Positions 40,672-50,434 of a DNA stretch of 64,000 nt are shown piece after piece. The DNA lies in NCBI GenBank assembly GCA_024449915.1, contig JAMZAV010000808.1, forward strand, positions 186,001 to 250,000, in the 5' to 3' direction. The position numbers and the translations under genes were made by a program. Each line of letters begins with the position of its first letter. The first letter of the stretch is position 1. The DNA is from Sweltsa coloradensis. Taxonomy: Eukaryota > Arthropoda > Insecta > Plecoptera > Chloroperlidae. A model generated the notes under the pieces. The model made no database searches and was not told the DNA's origin. It worked only from the letters and a program-made list of their open reading frames with translations.

Positions 40672-41042
40672 TTTGGTTTATTTGGATTAAGGACGCGTCA
40701 ACCGTTAGGTCATAATGCACCACTCTAGCCTAAGGGGGGGGGGGGGGGGAGAGGGTCCCATGCTGGTCAGAACCAGCAACGGGTAAGGGGTGGAAGGGGG
40801 GTTTCTCACGTCGCGGTCGTCATCGTCTTTGTCACCGTTCGTTGTGTCATTGTCATCGTCGCCGGGGGTCGTCAAGGGAAAGGGGCAAGGTCCCCGGCGA
40901 CGATTGCCAGAGCTCGCCTCTAGTTTCGGGGAGTAAGATATTCCGCTCTTTCTAGCTGATGTTTGCGAGGTGGACTTTTTCTCTTGAATCGCCTTTTACG
41001 ATTAGCAGAGCCATGCTCTGGGCCAAATTCTACCCCGGGCCC
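40672..41042 (-). mobile_element. SINE-A copy
   Basis: Full length and intact, long G-run (40733-40749). Confidence 0.8.
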
Positions 41043-41130
41043 ATACTAGTTGATTATCGTGTTTAGTTAAGTTAGTATTCATAACAAGCTGCATGCATAT
41101 AAACTAGAACCATTCAAGCACATATGTTAG

Positions 41131-41355
41131 TTTTTTAAATTAACTTTAAGGGCGCGTCAACCATTAGGTCCACTCTAGCCTAGGGGATAAGGGTAGGAGG
41201 GGCCTTTGCTGGTCAGAATCAGCCACGGGTAAGGGGAGGAAGGGGGGATTCTCCCGTCGTGGTCCTCATCGTCTTAGTCATAGCTCATGCTGTCATGTTC
41301 GTCCTCGCGCTTGTCAAAGAGGTCGTCAAGAGATGGGGTATAGGTCCCAGGGGAG
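41131..41355 (-). mobile_element. SINE-A copy, head missing
   Basis: The tail lacks the ATAATGCGC part, joining AGGTC to CACTCTAGCC. Ends in the centre. Confidence 0.6.
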
Positions 41356-41458
41356 GGTATTAAAGTGAGACAAATTTATATGCGCACAACTGCATTTGCC
41401 AGCAAAGCAATATTTTAGTTCAGAAGAGAAAAATACACTTCATAAAATGGTCAAACCA

Positions 41459-41530
41459 TCGACGACGTCATGAGAAACCAGGGCGCTTCAAATGGGAAGT
41501 TCATATTGAGTAGCATTAATATTGTTATTA
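41459..41530 (-). mobile_element. LINE-A tail, diverged
   Basis: GACGACGTCATGAGAAACCAGG, then TTCATATTGAGTAGCATTAA. A sister copy sits at 42014. Confidence 0.55.
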
Positions 41531-41551
41531 ATTAATTAATTAATTTAATTT

Positions 41552-41942
41552 GTTTTGTTTTTGTTTTTTGTTTTATTTGGATTAAGGACGCGTCGACCGT
41601 AAGGTCATAATGCACCACTCGAGCATAGGGAATATGGGGAGGAGGTGCCCATGCTGGTCAGAACCAGCCACGGGTAGGGGGAGAAAAGGGGGGATTCTCC
41701 CTTCATGGTCCTCATCGTCTTTGTCATCGTTCGTTGTGTCATTGTAATCATCGTCGGGGAGGTCGTCAATGGAAGGGGGCAAGGTCCCCGACGACGATTG
41801 CCAGAGCTCGCCTCTAGGTTCGGGGAGTAATATACTCCCTGCTTACTAGCTGATGTTTGCGAGTTGGACTTTTTCTCTTGAATCGCCTTGTACGATTAGC
41901 ACAGCCATGCTCTGGGCCAATTCTACCCCGGGCCCAAACGGG
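41552..41942 (-). mobile_element. SINE-A copy
   Basis: Full length, hairpins perfect, preceded by an (ATTA)n-rich run. Confidence 0.8.
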
Positions 41943-42013
41943 GCATTTGCCAGCAAAGCAATATTATGGTTCAGAAGATAAAAATACACTTCATAAAATC
42001 GATGACAACAATA

Positions 42014-42080
42014 AGCGACTACGTCGTGAGAAACTAGTGCGCTTCAATGTGGGTAGTTCATATTGAGCCGCATTAATATT
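42014..42080 (-). mobile_element. LINE-A tail, diverged
   Basis: GACTACGTCGTGAGAAACTAG. Both this copy and 41459 are preceded by the same AAAATACACTTCATAAAAT segment, so the pair arose by local duplication. Confidence 0.6.
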
Positions 42081-42115
42081 GTAATTAATTAATAAATTTA
42101 AAATTTGTTGTTTTT

Positions 42116-42205
42116 GTTTGTTTTTTGTTTATTTATGTAAAGGGCGCATCAACCGTTAGGTCATAATATTGCGTTACTTTAGCCTAAGGAATATGGGGAG
42201 GAGGG
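42116..42205 (-). mobile_element. SINE-A tail fragment, split
   Basis: Stops at GGGGAGGAGGG before the next T-run. Confidence 0.6.
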
Positions 42206-42367
42206 TTTTTGGTTTATTTGGTGTTTAAGTTTATTTGGATAACGGACGCGTCAACCGTTAGTTCATATGCACCACTCTATATAGCCTGGAGGATATGGGA
42301 AGGAGGGGCCCATGCTGGTCTGAACCAGTTACGGGTAAGAAGAGGAAAGGGGTTTCTTACGTCGCGA
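42206..42367 (-). mobile_element. SINE-A 5'-truncated copy
   Basis: Duplicated end (GTTTATTTGGTGTTTAAGTTTATTTGG). Hairpin GCTGGTCTGAACCAGT. Stops at CACGTCGCGAG-like sequence. Confidence 0.65.
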
Positions 42368-43227
42368 GCACTATTTTTAATTCGAACTCGAATTGTAATT
42401 TTCATAGTTTGAAAATTGAACTTCAAACTTCACAAAATTTTCGAGCCAACCGAACTCGAACCGAACTTAAAAGGATATCAAACAGTTATAATAGGTATAA
42501 AATAATTGATGTCTAAAGTATGTAACTTCTGGTCTGGCCCCTCCATCATTCAATTTTTTGTTTTTTAAATTTGAGCCATTAAACTGAGAACCATTTTTTG
42601 ACATGTCAAATAAAAGGTGGCCGCCGACCACGAGAATTTTTTTAAGTTTTTTTTTAACTAAGATTTTTTTTTCAAACTCAACTTTTTTAATTACGGACGT
42701 TCGCACACCCCTACGTTTTACACACATAAAATACACATACTTACACTGTCCCTTAACTACATCCTTGAACAGCATCAGTATTAGTTTCAAGACAGCAGAA
42801 CATGACTTTATATAAAGCGTGGAAATTATACTGGAATGTTGTCATATATATGCATAAAAGCGCCGGCCGCCCTGAGATTAATGGGAAGTTCAGATACCCA
42901 TGTTGTCACCCATTTCCTCTATAGTTGCTTAGGCTGAAACTTTCCCAGTTAATGTGCTCAGAAACACAACATTATTTCGCGATGCAAACTCGTGTGGTAT
43001 ATCTACCCTAATAAATAATTGCTTTATGGTTTTAAGTTAGCACGGAATGCGCGGCACATGGATGGAAGCTCGAGGTTGTTCTACATATACGGCTTTAAGA
43101 CCAAATAATAGGCAAAGTTATTTATTATTTATTTCCATTTTGCTAGACACAATAAACAATGTACAAAACATTTGAAATAATAATTTGTTTATTCGATTGA
43201 AGCAAATTAACCTATAATTTCAAACCG
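42368..43227. other. Unassigned stretch with TTCGAA-type short repeats
   Basis: 42370-42480 is rich in CGAACTCGAA/TTCAAA inverted words. The frame 42467-42790 (minus, 107 codons, Lys-rich) lacks family features. No gene supported. Confidence 0.35.
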
Positions 43228-43277
43228 GCTGTGTTGTCTCGAGCGTTAAGCACGCGACTCCTATTCAAAAGGTCTCG
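43228..43277 (+). mobile_element. SINE-B head fragment
   Basis: TTGTCTCGAGCGTTAAGCACG...GGTCTCGAT aligns with the tRNA-like head at 6070-6122. Cut by SINE-A before the B box. Confidence 0.5.
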
Positions 43278-43664
43278 ATTTTTTTGTTTATTTGGATTAA
43301 GGGGGCGTCAACCGTTAGGTCATAATGCGCCACTCTTGCCTAGGATATTTAGGGAGGAGGGGCCCCATGCTGGTCATAACCAGCCACGGGTAAGGTGAGG
43401 AAGGGGGGTTTCTCACGTCGCGGTCGTCATTGTCTTTGTCATCGTCATCGTTTGTTGTGTCTTTGTCATCGGCGTCGGGGAGGTCATCAAAGGGAAAGGG
43501 GAAGTGTCCCCGGCGACGATTGTCAGAGCTCGCCTCTTGTTTCGGGGAGTAATATACTCCGCTCTTACTAGCTGATGTTTGCGAGGTGGACTTTTTCTAT
43601 TGAATCGCCTTTTACGATTAGCAGAGCCATGCTCTGGGTTAATTCTACCCCGGGCCCAGACGGG
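43278..43664 (-). mobile_element. SINE-A copy
   Basis: Full length. Hairpin loop CATA; head wording GCTCTGGGTTAATTC. Confidence 0.8.
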
Positions 43665-43782
43665 GTTCTTACACATCACATGCATCTGACAAGTATTCCT
43701 ATACGTCTTATTACGTCTATAGGAACTAGGGAGCATGAACCATTTCGACTCATTACGACTATAGGAACGAGGGAGCATGAAC

Positions 43783-43900
43783 CGTTATAATGCGCCTCCT
43801 GTGATATTGTATGGTATTGAATTTGGTAATTTTTTTAATTGTTTTATATTATTCTATCTTATATGATTAAATATAATGATATTGATAAAGTATTCGTATT
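43783..43900 (-). mobile_element. LINE-A-like tail variant
   Basis: CCGTTATAATGCGCCTCCTGTGATATTG keeps only the inner half of the tail block, then an AT-rich UTR-like sequence. Confidence 0.45.
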
Positions 43901-43909
43901 TAAATTATT

Positions 43910-44211
43910 TATTGTTTATTTGGATTAAGGGCGCGTCAACCGTTAGGTCATAATGCATTACTCTAGCCTAGGGGATGTGGGGAGGAGACTCCAATGTAGG
44001 TCAGAACCAGTTATGGTTAGGGTTAGGAATAGGGGGGGTTCTCAAGTCGTCAAGTCGTTCATCGTTCATTTTGTCATTGTCGTCTTCGTCGGGTTTGTCA
44101 ATGTTTGTCATAATGCGCTACTCAAGTGTAAGGGGTGTTGGGTGGAAAGTCCTAAGCTGGTCAGAACCAACCACGGGTAGGTGGTGTAAAGGGGGGGGGG
44201 GGTTGGTCATC
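43910..44211 (-). mobile_element. Two SINE-A fragments in tandem
   Basis: 43910-44100 runs from tail into the centre. 44101-44211 restarts in the tail (GTCATAATGCGCTACTC) and goes through the hairpin to a 13-G run. Confidence 0.6.
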
Positions 44212-44290
44212 TCATAATGCGCCTCGTGTGATATTATAGGTTAAGAAATTGAATTTAGCGATTTTTTTACTTTGTTTTATATTATTCTGT
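44212..44290 (-). mobile_element. LINE-A-like tail variant
   Basis: CATAATGCGCCTCGTGTGATATTATAGG, sister of 43783-43900. The two sit about 430 bp apart as part of a local duplication. Confidence 0.45.
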
Positions 44291-44930
44291 CAAAATGATA
44301 AATATTGATGATAAATAGAGATGAAACTTTCGTTGACCAACAAATCTGACAAAACAAATATTTCGAAAGAGAAAAATTAAGAGTTTGTCACCTTTAGAAC
44401 CTCTTCATCACACTGGTAGAGAGATGTTCCCAAGGTTACCACCCCTCTCCCCCTAAATTTCCACTAAATTCGTTAATCTCTGTTCTCCACACCACGTCTC
44501 CCCGGGGATTTGTGTTCGCCAGAGTAGCTAATCAAGACGAGCCTATCACATGTACGACCTCGCCAAGCCTAAGATGTCATTAGTTGACACTACCCTGTTA
44601 AGTGGCTACGCAGGGAGGGGGTGTGGATCGCTAATTAATAGCTACTCCCTAATTGACCATTAGATGAAGGCGCATCACTTGGCTCGTCTCCCGATGGACC
44701 TGGCTTATATTGTTCTAATAATGTGATAACCTATTAAGTAGATAGCCGAGATGAGGGATTGCTCTTAAAGGCAATTTAACATGTGTCCAGTTAAATAGTG
44801 ATTTGTGGGGTGGTTATAGTGATTAAACTAATAGCTGGTGGTGAGTTACTAGCTAATGATGATGTCTGTTGCTGGACGTCATTAATGCACTAAGGCTATT
44901 CGAGACGATGAGTAGTGATAGAAACGATGG
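44291..44930. other. Unassigned sequence
   Basis: Unique-looking, rich in TAATTAATAG/TAGCTA words. No exon or repeat family recognised. Confidence 0.4.
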
Positions 44931-45306
44931 TTTTTGGTTTATTTGGATTAAGGACGCGTCAACCGTGAGGTCATAATGCACCACTCTAGCCTAAGGGGGG
45001 GTGGGAGGAGGGGCCCATGCTGGTCAGAACCAGCCACGGGTAAGGGGAGGAAGGGGGGTTTCTCACGTCGCGGTCGTCATCGTCTTTGTCATCTTTCGTT
45101 GTATCATTGTCATCGTCGCCGGAAGGTCGTCAAGAAAAGGGGGCAAGGTCCCCGACGACGATTGCCAGAGCTCGTCTCTAGATTCGGGGAGTTATATACT
45201 CCTCTTGTACTGGCTGATGTTTGCGAGGTGGGCTTTTTCTCTTGAATCGCCTTTTCCGATTAGCAGAGCCATGCTCTGGGCCAATTCTACCCCGGGCCCA
45301 GGCGGG
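44931..45306 (-). mobile_element. SINE-A copy
   Basis: Full length and well preserved. Its head terminus CCCGGGCCCAGGCGGGGG joins the next tail-less copy. Confidence 0.8.
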
Positions 45307-45473
45307 GGCCACGGGTAAGGGGAGGAATGGGGGGTTCTCACGTCGCGATCGTCATCATCTTTGTCCTCGTCGTAGAGTCACTGTCATCGTCGTCGGGGTG
45401 GTCGTCAAGGGAAAGAGGAGGTGTCCCCGACGACGATTGCCAGAGATCGTCTCTAGTTTATGGGAGTAAAATA
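45307..45473 (-). mobile_element. SINE-A tail-less, head-less fragment
   Basis: Begins CCACGGGTAAGGGGAGG right after the previous head. Ends GGGAGTAAAATAC at the next T-run. Confidence 0.7.
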
Positions 45474-45841
45474 CTTTTTTGGTTTATTTGGATTAAGGAC
45501 GCGTCAACCGTTAGGTCAGAATGCACCACTCTATCCTATAGGGGATATTGGGAGGAGGGGCCCATGCTGGTCAGAACGAGCCACGGGTAAGGGGAGGAAG
45601 GGGGGTTTCTCACGTCGCGGTCGTCATCGTCTTTGTCATCGTTCGTTGTGTCAATGTCAACGTCGTCGGAGAGGTCTTCAAGGAAGGGGGAGGTACGTCT
45701 CCGACGACGATTGCCAGAGCTCGCCTCTAGTTTCGGGGAGTAAGATATATTCCCCTCTTACTAGCTGATGTTTGCGAGGTTTCTCCTTGTACGATTAGCA
45801 GAGCCATGCTCTGAGCTTATTCTTCCCCGGGCCCAGACAGG
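45474..45841 (-). mobile_element. SINE-A copy
   Basis: Full length; shares with 16306-16676 the shortened GCGAGGTTTCTCC near the B-box-like site, so these two form a subfamily. Confidence 0.75.
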
Positions 45842-45937
45842 GTAGTAAAATACTACTTATCTTACTAGCTGATGTTTGCGAGATGGACTTTTTCTCGTGA
45901 ATCGCCTGTGACAATTCTACCCCGGGCCCAGACGAGG
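45842..45937 (-). mobile_element. SINE-A head-side fragment fused to neighbour's head
   Basis: GTAAAATACTACTTATC to CCCGGGCCCAGACGAGG, only the 5' quarter. Confidence 0.65.
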
Positions 45938-45962
45938 CTTAATCCCTGCCCGAGGATCGAAG

Positions 45963-46214
45963 AATGACGACGTGAGACACGAGGGCGATTCAACCGGTTA
46001 GATCATTTTGCGCCGACTGTGATATTGTAAGATAATTGATGAGTTTGTGATGTGTTTAATGATTGATAATATTGTTTTCTTAGTCTATAAAAGAAAATAT
46101 GATAGATGTTTGAAGAAAGTAGTAATAGCAAGAGAAACTTTATTTATATAAATAACAAATATACAATGTGTTTGTTGTGAATTTAAACTTAGTAAAATAA
46201 ATTACTTTTTAATA
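45963..46214 (-). mobile_element. LINE-A tail and UTR
   Basis: GACGACGTGAGACACGAGGG. Its left flank GAGGATCGAAGAATGACG is identical to that at 16695, so the SINE-A plus LINE-A junction was duplicated as a unit. Confidence 0.7.
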
Positions 46215-46316
46215 TTTTTGGGGGGTCAATTAAGTTTGAGGGCGCGTCAACCGTTAGGCTATAATGCTCCACTCTAACCTAGGGGGGTGGGGGGTGGAAG
46301 GCCCATGCTGGTCAGA
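46215..46316 (-). mobile_element. SINE-A tail fragment, split
   Basis: Stops at GCTGGTCAGA before the next T-run, one base from the breakpoint at 16305. Confidence 0.7.
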
Positions 46317-46691
46317 TTTTTGGTTTATTTGGATTAAGGACGCGTCAACCGTTAGGTCATAATGCTCCACTCTAACCTAGGGGGGGGCTTATGCTGGTCA
46401 GAACCAGCCACGGGTAAGGGGATGAAAGGGGGTTCTCACGTCGCGGTCGTCATTGTCTTCGTCGTCGTTCGTGGTGTCATTGTCGTCATCGTCGTCGAGG
46501 GGACGTCAAGGGAAGGGGGCAAGGTCCTCGACGACGATTGACAGAGCTCGCCTCTATTTTCGGGGAGTTAAATACTACCCTTCATAGTTCATACTAGCTG
46601 ATTTTTGCGAGGTGGACTTTTTCTCTTTAATCGCCTTTTACGATTAGCAGAGCCATGCTCTGGGCTAATTCTACCCCGAGCCCAGACGGGG
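46317..46691 (-). mobile_element. SINE-A copy
   Basis: Full length. Head terminus CCCGAGCCCAGACGGGG fused to the next. Confidence 0.8.
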
Positions 46692-46984
46692 TCATGCTGG
46701 TCAAAACCAGCCACGGGTAACTGGAGGAAAGGGCGTTCTCACGTCGCAGTCGTCATTGTCTTCGTCTTCGTTCGTGGTGTCATTGTCGTCATCGTCGTCG
46801 AGGGGTCTTCAAGGGAAGGGGGCAAGGTCCCCGACGACGATTGCCAGAGCTCGCCTCTATTTTCAGGAAGTAAAATACTACCCTTCATACCAGCTGATGT
46901 TTGCGAGGTGGACTTTTCCTCTTGAATCGCCTTTTACGATTAGCAGAGTCGTGTTCTTGGCCAATTCTACCCTGGGCCCAGACG
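46692..46984 (-). mobile_element. SINE-A tail-less copy fused to neighbour's head
   Basis: Starts TCATGCTGGTCAAAACCAG. Tail and G-run absent, head complete. Confidence 0.75.
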
Positions 46985-47224
46985 ACGTCGCAGTCGTCAT
47001 AGTCTTTGACATCGTTCGTTGTGTCATTGTCATCGTCGTCTAGAAAGCCGTCAAGGGAAAGGGGAGGTGTCTCAGACGACGATTGCCAGAGCTCGCCTCT
47101 AGATTCGGGGAGCTATATTATACTCCCCACTTTCTGGGTGATGTTTGCGAGGTGGTCTTTTTCTCTTGAATCACCTTTTACGATTAGCAGAGCCATGCTC
47201 TGGGCCAATTCTACCCCCCGGGCT
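46985..47224 (-). mobile_element. SINE-A tail-less copy fused to neighbour's head
   Basis: Starts inside the centre (ACGTCGCAGTCGTC) directly after CCCAGACG. Third unit of a head-to-tail series. Confidence 0.75.
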
Positions 47225-47732
47225 CGTTCTCTAGAATGACGACATCTTCCAGCTACTAAATCGCAATATAACATAGATACATTGGGACGGGAAAACGCAT
47301 ATTTTGTTTAATCTATCCCATGGAGTGTGGTCTGAGAGTTGGAGGCCACATTAATTTTTCTTCCAATCTTCTACAACCTATTATACATAATAGAGAAATG
47401 TATACTTTGACGATTAACTTCTTGTATTCAGCCTACATATAGTAACACGTCGGTACTAAGAATCCGACAAGTTCCAAGACTGCGCATGACAAAACCAATC
47501 CACAATTGTCGCATTTCCCTCCTTCATTCTTGGCTAACATCCATGTTCTATAAGAACTGACCTCAGTAAATCAGCCAGCCGGGAAAAAAAAATACCAAGC
47601 CAAAGAAAAATAAAACTGTAAAATATCGGCCAAAAATTTGTGTGTAACCTGAATGTGTTTTACCCTGACAAGGACTTCTCTTCATAATTAGCTTATTAAA
47701 TTAGGCCTATGATGTTGCAATGTTTAAAACGA
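47225..47732. other. Unassigned sequence
   Basis: AT-rich, nothing recognised. Confidence 0.4.
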
Positions 47733-47773
47733 TTTTTTTGTTTATTTGGATTTGGGCGCGTCGACCGTTAGAT
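47733..47773 (-). mobile_element. SINE-A tail stub, split
   Basis: GGGCGCGTCGACCGTTAGA, then the next copy's T-run. Confidence 0.6.
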
Positions 47774-48036
47774 TTTTTTGATTATTTGGATTAAGGACGC
47801 GTCAACCGTTAGGTCATAATGCACCACTCTAGCCTAAGGGGGGTGGGGGGGAGAAGGGGCCCATGCTGGTCAGAACCAGCCACGGGAAAGGGGAGGAAGG
47901 GGGGTTTCTCACGTTGCGGTCGTCATCGTCTTTGTCATCGTTCGTTGTGTCATTGTCATCGTCGCCGGGGGGTCGTCAAGGGAAGGGGGCAAGGTCCCCG
48001 ACGACGATTGCCAGAGCTCGCCTCTAGTTTAGAGGA
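47774..48036 (-). mobile_element. SINE-A copy, head missing, split
   Basis: Tail to CGCCTCTAGTTTAGAGGA, then a T-run of the next copy. Confidence 0.75.
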
Positions 48037-48414
48037 TTTTTGGATTATTTGGATTAAGGACGCGTCAACCGTTAGGTCATAATGCACCACTCTAACCTAG
48101 GGGAGTGGGGGGAGGGGCCCATGCTGGTCAGAACCAGCCACGAGTAAGGGGAGGAAAGGGGGTTCTCACGTCGCGGTCGTCATTGTCTTCGTCATCGTTC
48201 GTGGTGTTATTGTCGTCATCGTCGTCGAGGGGTCGTCAAGGGAAGGGGGCAAGGTCCCCGACGACGATTAACAGATCTAGCCTGTATTTTCGGGGAGTTA
48301 AATACAACCCTTTATTCTAGCTGATGTTTGCGAGGTGGACTTTTTCTCTGGAATCGCCTTTTACGATTAGCAGAGCCATGCTCTGGGCCTATTCTACCCC
48401 GGGCCCAGACGGGG
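48037..48414 (-). mobile_element. SINE-A copy
   Basis: Full length; centre variant ATTAACAGATCTAGCC. Confidence 0.8.
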
Positions 48415-48429
48415 GGAAGTACATAATGA

Positions 48430-48487
48430 TCGACCGTTAGAGGTTATAAATATCAATCCGACACTCTTGTCAAGGGGATATGGGGTG
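48430..48487 (-). mobile_element. SINE-A tail fragment, old, split
   Basis: CCGTTAGAGGTTATAAATAT to ATGGGGTGA, then the next T-run. Confidence 0.55.
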
Positions 48488-48840
48488 ATTTTTTTGGTTT
48501 ATTTGGATTAAGGACTTGTCAACCGTTAGATCATAATGCACCACTTTAGCCTAGGGGATATGGGGAGGAGGGGCCCATGCTGGTCAGAACCAGACACGGG
48601 TAAGGGGAGGAACGGGGGTTCTCACGTCCCGGTCGTCATCGTTCGTTGTGTCAATGTCATCGTCGTCGGGGAGATCGTCAAAGGAAGGGGAGGTGTCTCC
48701 GACGACGATTGCCAGATATCGCCTCTAGTTTCGGGGAGTAATATCCTCTCTTACTAGCTGATGTTTGCGAGGTGCACTTTTTCTAATGAATCGCCTTGTA
48801 CAATTAACAGAGCCATGCTTTGGGCCAATTCTACCCCGGG
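48488..48840 (-). mobile_element. SINE-A copy split by the Polinton
   Basis: Complete up to TTCTACCCCGGG, where the Polinton starts. The remaining head end reappears at 63939-63957. The host element predates the Polinton insertion. Confidence 0.8.
48835..48840. repeat. Polinton target-site duplication, left
   Basis: CCCGGG immediately before the left terminus; the right flank (63939-63944) reads CCCGGT, five of six identical. Polintons make 6-bp duplications. Confidence 0.75.
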
Positions 48841-48894
48841 AGTAGGTAAGAACAGAGGGTTTTGGCACAGGTGCTCCCAGGTGCAAAGGTGCAC

Positions 48895-49345
48895 TTCCGG
48901 TCACGTGACATCCGCCATCTTGTTTCCGGTCACGTGCTTCCGGTCACGTGTTTCCGGCCGCCATTTTGGTTCCGGTAAACGTTTTTTTCCGGTCGCCATT
49001 TTGAATTTCCGCCCGCCATTTTGAATTTCCGCCGCCATTTTGTCCGCCATTTTGAATTTCTAGCCGCCATTTTGTCCGCCATTTTGAATTTCCAGCCGCC
49101 ATTTTGTCCGCCATTTTGATTTTCCAGCCACCATTTTGAATTTCCGGCCACCATTTTAGCTCTGCCGCCATCTTGGCCGCCATTTTAGCTCTGCCGCCAT
49201 CTTGGCCGCCATTTTAGTTCAGCCGCCATCTTGGCCGCCATTTTCGTTCGAGCGCCATTTAGTTTTGACCCCATCTTGGTCGCCATTTTAGGTCGAGCGC
49301 CATTTTAGCTCAGCCGCCATTTTAGTTTCGCCGTCATCTTTGCCG
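48895..49345 (-). promoter_or_regulatory. Array of about 24 CCGCCAT (YY1-like) sites with CACGTG boxes
   Basis: CCGCCATTTTG or CCGCCATCTTG units (AAAATGGCGG/AAGATGGCGG on the other strand) recur every 12-24 bp. CACGTG occurs at 48902, 48931 and 48945, each beside CCGG that looks ETS-like (ACTTCCGG at 48893-48900). AAGATGGCGGC is the classical YY1 site of animals. The Trp/Lys-rich minus frames here are translations of the array, not genes. Confidence 0.7.
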
Positions 49346-49503
49346 TGTCCTCGTCACCATTTTCGAGTTTTTCAAATATCGCGCCACTTCTTGGGGGTTC
49401 CGCGCGCTCTAGTAACCTTTTTAGGTACTTTGAATTTCACGATATATTTTATTTTTTTAATTCATATTTATTTCCAATTGAAAGCGACCTTGAAAAAAAA
49501 GTG

Positions 49504-49585
49504 TCAGATTACCGTGTCTCGAACCATGCTCAACTCGGGCACCTTGGATTACTAGCTCATCGCCTTACCCACTCGGCTAGCAAGA
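49504..49585 (-). other. tRNA-Ser/Leu-like sequence in left repeat
   Basis: On the minus strand there is an A box TAGCCGAGTGGG (49568-49579), AAGGCGATGAG, a CTAGTAA loop-like segment, a long variable region, and a B box GGTTCGAGACACGG (49512-49525). The D-arm and long variable arm are typical of type II tRNAs. Stem pairing is imperfect, so a functional tRNA is doubtful, but Pol III boxes are intact. Confidence 0.55.
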
Positions 49586-49715
49586 CATATGCATAGCTTG
49601 TGTTAATCGGTGATACTTATAATAGCTTCAGATAAACCACGCCTCCACATGACGTCAACAGGCTATTAACTAATAGCTTTTTTAAAGTGTTTCACTTCGC
49701 GGTTTATTCAAATAG

Positions 49716-49982
49716 CGTTCTGAGAGTTCAACGTTACAGAACTTAGTAAATTTAAGATTTACCATAGGACGTATGCGACATCACTAGCGCAGGTGCAGGC
49801 AGGTGCGGAAGGTGCACCTACGTCACAGATCACGTGACTAGCTTGAGTCACGTGTCTTCATAACCCGCGATATTTAAAAACCATTCTGAGAGTTCAACGT
49901 TACAGAGTTAGTAAATTTAAGATTTAACAAAGGACGTAAACAACATCACTAGCGCAGGTGCAGGCAGGTGCGGAAGGTGCAC
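49716..49982. repeat. Tandem duplication at inner edge of left repeat
   Basis: 49716-49817 (TTCTGAGAGTTCAACGTTAC...GGTGCAC) is repeated at 49884-49982 about 167 bp away. The right inverted repeat has this segment once (63040-63130). The second copy thus lies outside the true inverted repeat. Confidence 0.75.
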
Positions 49983-50434
49983 TCCAATAAGACCACCATC
50001 GCAGACATGCCCAGACATGAAAATACAAGCGTCAGCATGAAATATCCTTTTCCTCATAAAATCTACATTTTATTGCATTATTGATCAGCATTTTTTTTCA
50101 CCGGAAATAAGAGGCTAACATGCTTTTAAAAAATTATCATCCGAGGTGAATAACCTGGCGGGAAAGGATATAGGAAAAAAAATCATTTACACTATGCAAA
50201 TACATTTTACACTTTTATTGATAAATCATTTGCAATATATTCAACACCCAATTCATCGACAATATTTGAAACTTCTCAGTGACATATTTTTCATTTTGAT
50301 AAAGATTAGCAATATAATCACGTACAAAATCGTATTACTATTGTTTTCACATTCAATCCCATTTCAAAATCAAATTTACGTTTCATATTTATAAGTAGTT
50401 CGCAATACCAATGTATATTTCTCGATACATAATA
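49983..50434 (-). other. Possible Polinton coding relic, left end
   Basis: AT-rich. On the minus strand, short frames such as MKRKFDFEMGLNV and NLYQNEKYVTEKFQ appear in different phases between 50190 and 50390. No family recognised; a decayed last gene of the element is possible. Confidence 0.3.

Larger units (their letters stand above)
48841..49838. repeat. Polinton left terminal inverted repeat
   Basis: Matches the reverse complement of 63009-63938 with indels; the length differs (998 vs about 930) mainly through gains and losses of motif units. The outer 100 bp are nearly identical, including GCACTTCCGGTCACGTGAC. The inner end is at CACGTGAC/T. Confidence 0.85.

Noticed and set aside
42467..42790. 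Lys-rich 107-codon minus frame
   Set aside because: Composition follows the A/T-rich DNA; no motif, no splice sites and no homology I recognise.
1..48840. SINE-A/LINE-A pile as a satellite or CRISPR-like array
   Set aside because: Copies are irregularly spaced, nested, variably truncated and interrupted by unrelated DNA.
48930..49183. Lys/Trp/Asn-rich frames (NSKWRTKWR, KMADKMAAG) in the Polinton terminus
   Set aside because: They are translations of the ATGGCGG array, occur in both inverted repeats and shift phase with unit spacing.
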